DNA of 64,000 nt from positions 64,018,127 to 64,082,126 of the forward strand of contig CATQJL010000305.1 of assembly GCA_958299035.1 (NCBI GenBank). Direction: 5' to 3'. A program made the translations under genes and the position numbers. This DNA comes from Cylicocyclus nassatus (Eukaryota; Nematoda; Chromadorea; Rhabditida; Strongylidae). Below are positions 62,037-64,000 of this stretch, piece after piece (position 1 is the first letter of the stretch; the number at the start of each line of letters is the position of its first letter). The notes beneath the pieces were generated by a model, which was not told where the DNA came from, did no database searches, and worked only from the letters and a program-made list of their open reading frames with translations.

Positions 62037-62347
62037 CACATTGACTACCGTGCTGATTTTTGGCTGTGTGCCCTCTGGGACCAAGGTCTTTTAAGGAGCA
62101 GCCCATATTATTCACATATAATTACGCATACTGCGATCTGCAGTACATCAACAGTAGATCTGAAAGGCTGACAAAACAGGTAGAGGTCACCCCTAGATTC
62201 AGTGCAAAAGAAAGCTCGTGGGGTGATCTATTGCAGGATAGTAGTCATTTTAATAAAGTTCAAGCCTTGACACACATGGTGTGTCAAGCGGCCCCACGCG
62301 GTAGTCATTGCTTGACACACCATGTGTGTCAAGCGGTCGTCAATGTG
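62037..62347. mobile_element. piggyBac-type MITE, lineage 2, copy 23
   Basis: 311 bp, 2514 bp after copy 22. Confidence 0.9.
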
Positions 62348-63782
62348 TCAATGAAACAGCAGGTCTTTTGAAACGCTGCAAAAATTCTGACCACAGAGCG
62401 GATCGAACGCCCAACCTTTCGATCTGGAGTCGAACGCGCTACCATTGCGCCAAGCAGTCATAGTCCTTTCTCAATCGTTACTCTTTCATAATTTCTGCTG
62501 GTGTTTTCTCCTGAGTTTGTCAGTACTGTACTGCACAATCCTCTTAATGAAACAGCAGGTCTTTTGAAACGCTGCAAAAATCCTGACCACTGAGCGGATC
62601 GAACGCGCAACCTTTCGATCTGGAGTCGAACGCGCTACCATTGCGCCAAGCAGTCATAGTCCTTTCTGAATCGCTACTCTTTCATAATTTCTGCTGGTGT
62701 TTTCTCATATCCTGAGTTTGTTAGTACTGTACTGCACAATCCTCTTAATGAAACAGCAGGTCTTTAGGTCTTTTGAAACGCTGCAAAAATTCTGACCACT
62801 GAGCGGATCGAACGCCCAACCTTTCGATCTGGAGTCGAACGCGCTACCATTGCGCCAAGCAGTCATAGTCCTTTCTCACTCGTTACTCTTTCATAATTTC
62901 TGCTGGTGTTTTCTCATATCCTGAGTTTGTCAGTACTGTACTGCAGAATCCTCTTAATGAAACAGCAGGTCTTTTGAAACGCTGCAAAAATTCTGACCAC
63001 TGAGCGGATCGAACGCCCAACCTTTCGATCTGGAGTCGAACGCGCTACCATTGCGCCAAGCAGTCATAGTCCTTTCTCAATCGTTACTCTTTCATAATTT
63101 CTGCTGGTGTTTTCTCCTGAGTTTGTCAGTACTGTACTGCACAATCCTCTTAATGAAACAGCAGGTCTTTTGAAACGCTGCAAAAATTCTGACCACTGAG
63201 CGGATCGAACGCCCAACCTTTCGATCTGGAGTCGAACGCGCTACCATTGCGCCAAGCAGTCATAGTCCTTTCTGAATCGCTACTCTTTCATAATTTCTGC
63301 TGGTGTTTTCTCATATCCTGAGTTTGTCAGTACTGTACTGCAGAATCCTCTTAATGAAACAGCAGGTCTTTTGAAACGCTGCAAAAATTCTGACCACTGA
63401 GCGGATCGAACGCCCAACCTTTCGATCTGGAGTCGAACGCGCTACCATTGCGCCAAGCAGTCATAGTCCTTTCTCAATCGTTACTCTTTCATAATTTCTG
63501 CTGGTGTTTTCTCCTGAGTTTGTTAGTACTGTACTGCGCAATCCTCTTAATGAAACAGCAGGTCTTTTGAAACGCTGCAAAAATTCTGACCACTGAGCGG
63601 ATCGAACGCCCAACCTTTCGATCTGGAGTCGAACGCGCTACCATTGCGCCAAGCAGTCATAGTCCTTTCTCAATCGTTACTCTTTCATAATTTCTGCAGG
63701 TGTTTTCTCCTGAGTTTGTCAGTACTGTGCTGCACAATCCTCTCAATGAAACAGCAGGTCTTTTGAAACGCTGCAAAAATTC

Positions 63783-63854
63783 TGACCACTGAGCGGATCG
63801 AACGTCCAACCTTTCGATCTGGAGTCGAACGCGCTACCATTGCGCCAAGCAGTC
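63783..63854 (-). tRNA. tRNA-Trp(CCA), last complete copy in the window
   Basis: Full-length cloverleaf with one T-stem change (GAACGTCCAACC on the plus strand, where most copies read GAACGCCC). T5 terminator present. Confidence 0.9.
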
Positions 63855-63983
63855 ATAGTCCTTTCTCACTCGTTACTCTTTCATAATTTCTGCTGGTGTT
63901 TTCTCATATCCTGAGTTTGTCAGTACTGTACTGCACAATCCTCTTAATGAAACAGCAGGTCTTTTGAAACGCTGCAAAAATTC

Positions 63984-64000
63984 TGACCACTGAGCGGATC
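63984..64000 (-). tRNA. tRNA-Trp(CCA), cut by the window end
   Basis: Only the discriminator and acceptor 3' strand are inside the window. It shows the array continues. Confidence 0.85.

Larger units (their letters stand above)
20279..64000 (-). repeat. Giant tandem array of tRNA-Trp(CCA) gene monomers
   Basis: Head-to-tail monomers of about 201 bp (a 5-bp-shorter form reads TCTCCTGAG instead of TCTCATATCCTGAG). Each contains one 72-nt tRNA gene on the minus strand. Array length less the MITE copies, divided by about 200, gives roughly 180 monomers. This is an estimate, not a count. The tRNA body is nearly invariant, while the spacer carries a limited set of variants (CTCAATCGTTAC, CTCACTCGTTAC, CTGATTCGTTAC, CTGAATCGCTAC; CTGCACAATCC versus CTGCAGAATCC; a GGTCTTTA duplication) that recur in blocks. 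The array starts with a diverged monomer at about 20279 and is still running at the window end. Confidence 0.97.
52986..64000. repeat. Array block C: tRNA-Trp monomers with five lineage-2 MITEs
   Basis: About 47 monomers. MITE spacings are 3114, 1513, 1910 and 2514 bp. A 2514-bp unit is confirmed by rare markers (CTGCGCAATCC and TCTGCAGGTG) found near 61.0-61.2 kb and again near 63.5-63.7 kb. Confidence 0.85.

Noticed and set aside
20483..62371. Dozens of recurring 63-103-codon plus-strand open frames in the array
   Set aside because: They are translations of the antisense strand of the tRNA gene and spacer or of the MITE, repeat with the monomers, and mostly need non-ATG starts. There is no independent sign of protein coding.
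20279..64000. CRISPR array
   Set aside because: The periodic unit is about 200 bp with no short repeat/unique spacer alternation, and the context is eukaryotic.
20279..64000. tRNA-derived SINE family
   Set aside because: Copies are head-to-tail at fixed spacing with no poly(A) or LINE-like tail and no target duplications around individual units. The tRNA is complete rather than a SINE head.
20279..64000. 5S rDNA or other Pol III satellite
   Set aside because: The internal control boxes, stems and CCA anticodon are those of a tRNA; no 5S-like C box or length was seen.

Overview
The window looks like nuclear DNA of a nematode. The evidence is a small secreted-protein gene with short introns and TTTCAG-type 3' splice sites, a probable trans-splice acceptor just before its ATG, a transposase gene with 39-50 bp introns, AT-rich intergenic DNA, and dense nested DNA transposons. 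The species cannot be named from the sequence.

Layout. 1-5.2 kb: mostly unassigned AT-rich DNA, a 726-bp non-autonomous hAT-type element (2619-3344, perfect 8-bp target duplication), and a four-exon gene for an 89-aa secreted protein (3910-4898). 5.2-13.95 kb: a mariner-like small element split by a complete 8,264-bp hAT transposon (5479-13742, inverted ends starting CAGGGTCAAGCGTG, identical 8-bp target duplication GTTGAGAT). The hAT carries a multi-exon minus-strand transposase, an upstream exon encoding a signal peptide that can splice in frame onto the transposase, and three near-identical 857-bp tandem repeats that contain motifs resembling the element's ends. 14-20.28 kb: intergenic DNA with several palindromic or inverted-repeat elements (15224-15596, 15614-16509, 16646-16839, 17287-17495) and no convincing gene.

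20.28-64 kb, running off the window end: a head-to-tail tandem array of about 196-201-bp monomers. Each monomer carries, on the minus strand, a complete 72-nt tRNA-Trp(CCA) gene with A box, B box, seven-base-pair acceptor stem, discriminator A and usually a T5 RNA polymerase III terminator. Dividing array length by monomer length gives roughly 180 copies in this window. A 311-bp piggyBac-type MITE sits in the only TTAA of the monomer spacer and has been amplified with the array into 23 copies of two sequence lineages (18 at 20.7-38.6 kb, 5 at 53-62.3 kb), separated by a MITE-free 14.4-kb block. Higher-order periods (917, 1510, 1800, 2514, 2628 bp) show recent segmental amplification.

The most unusual items are the tRNA-Trp mega-array with its co-amplified TTAA MITE, and the hAT transposon whose transposase appears to carry a captured secretory N-terminal region. 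All gene models are read by eye from splice signals and reading frames; none has been tested against transcripts.
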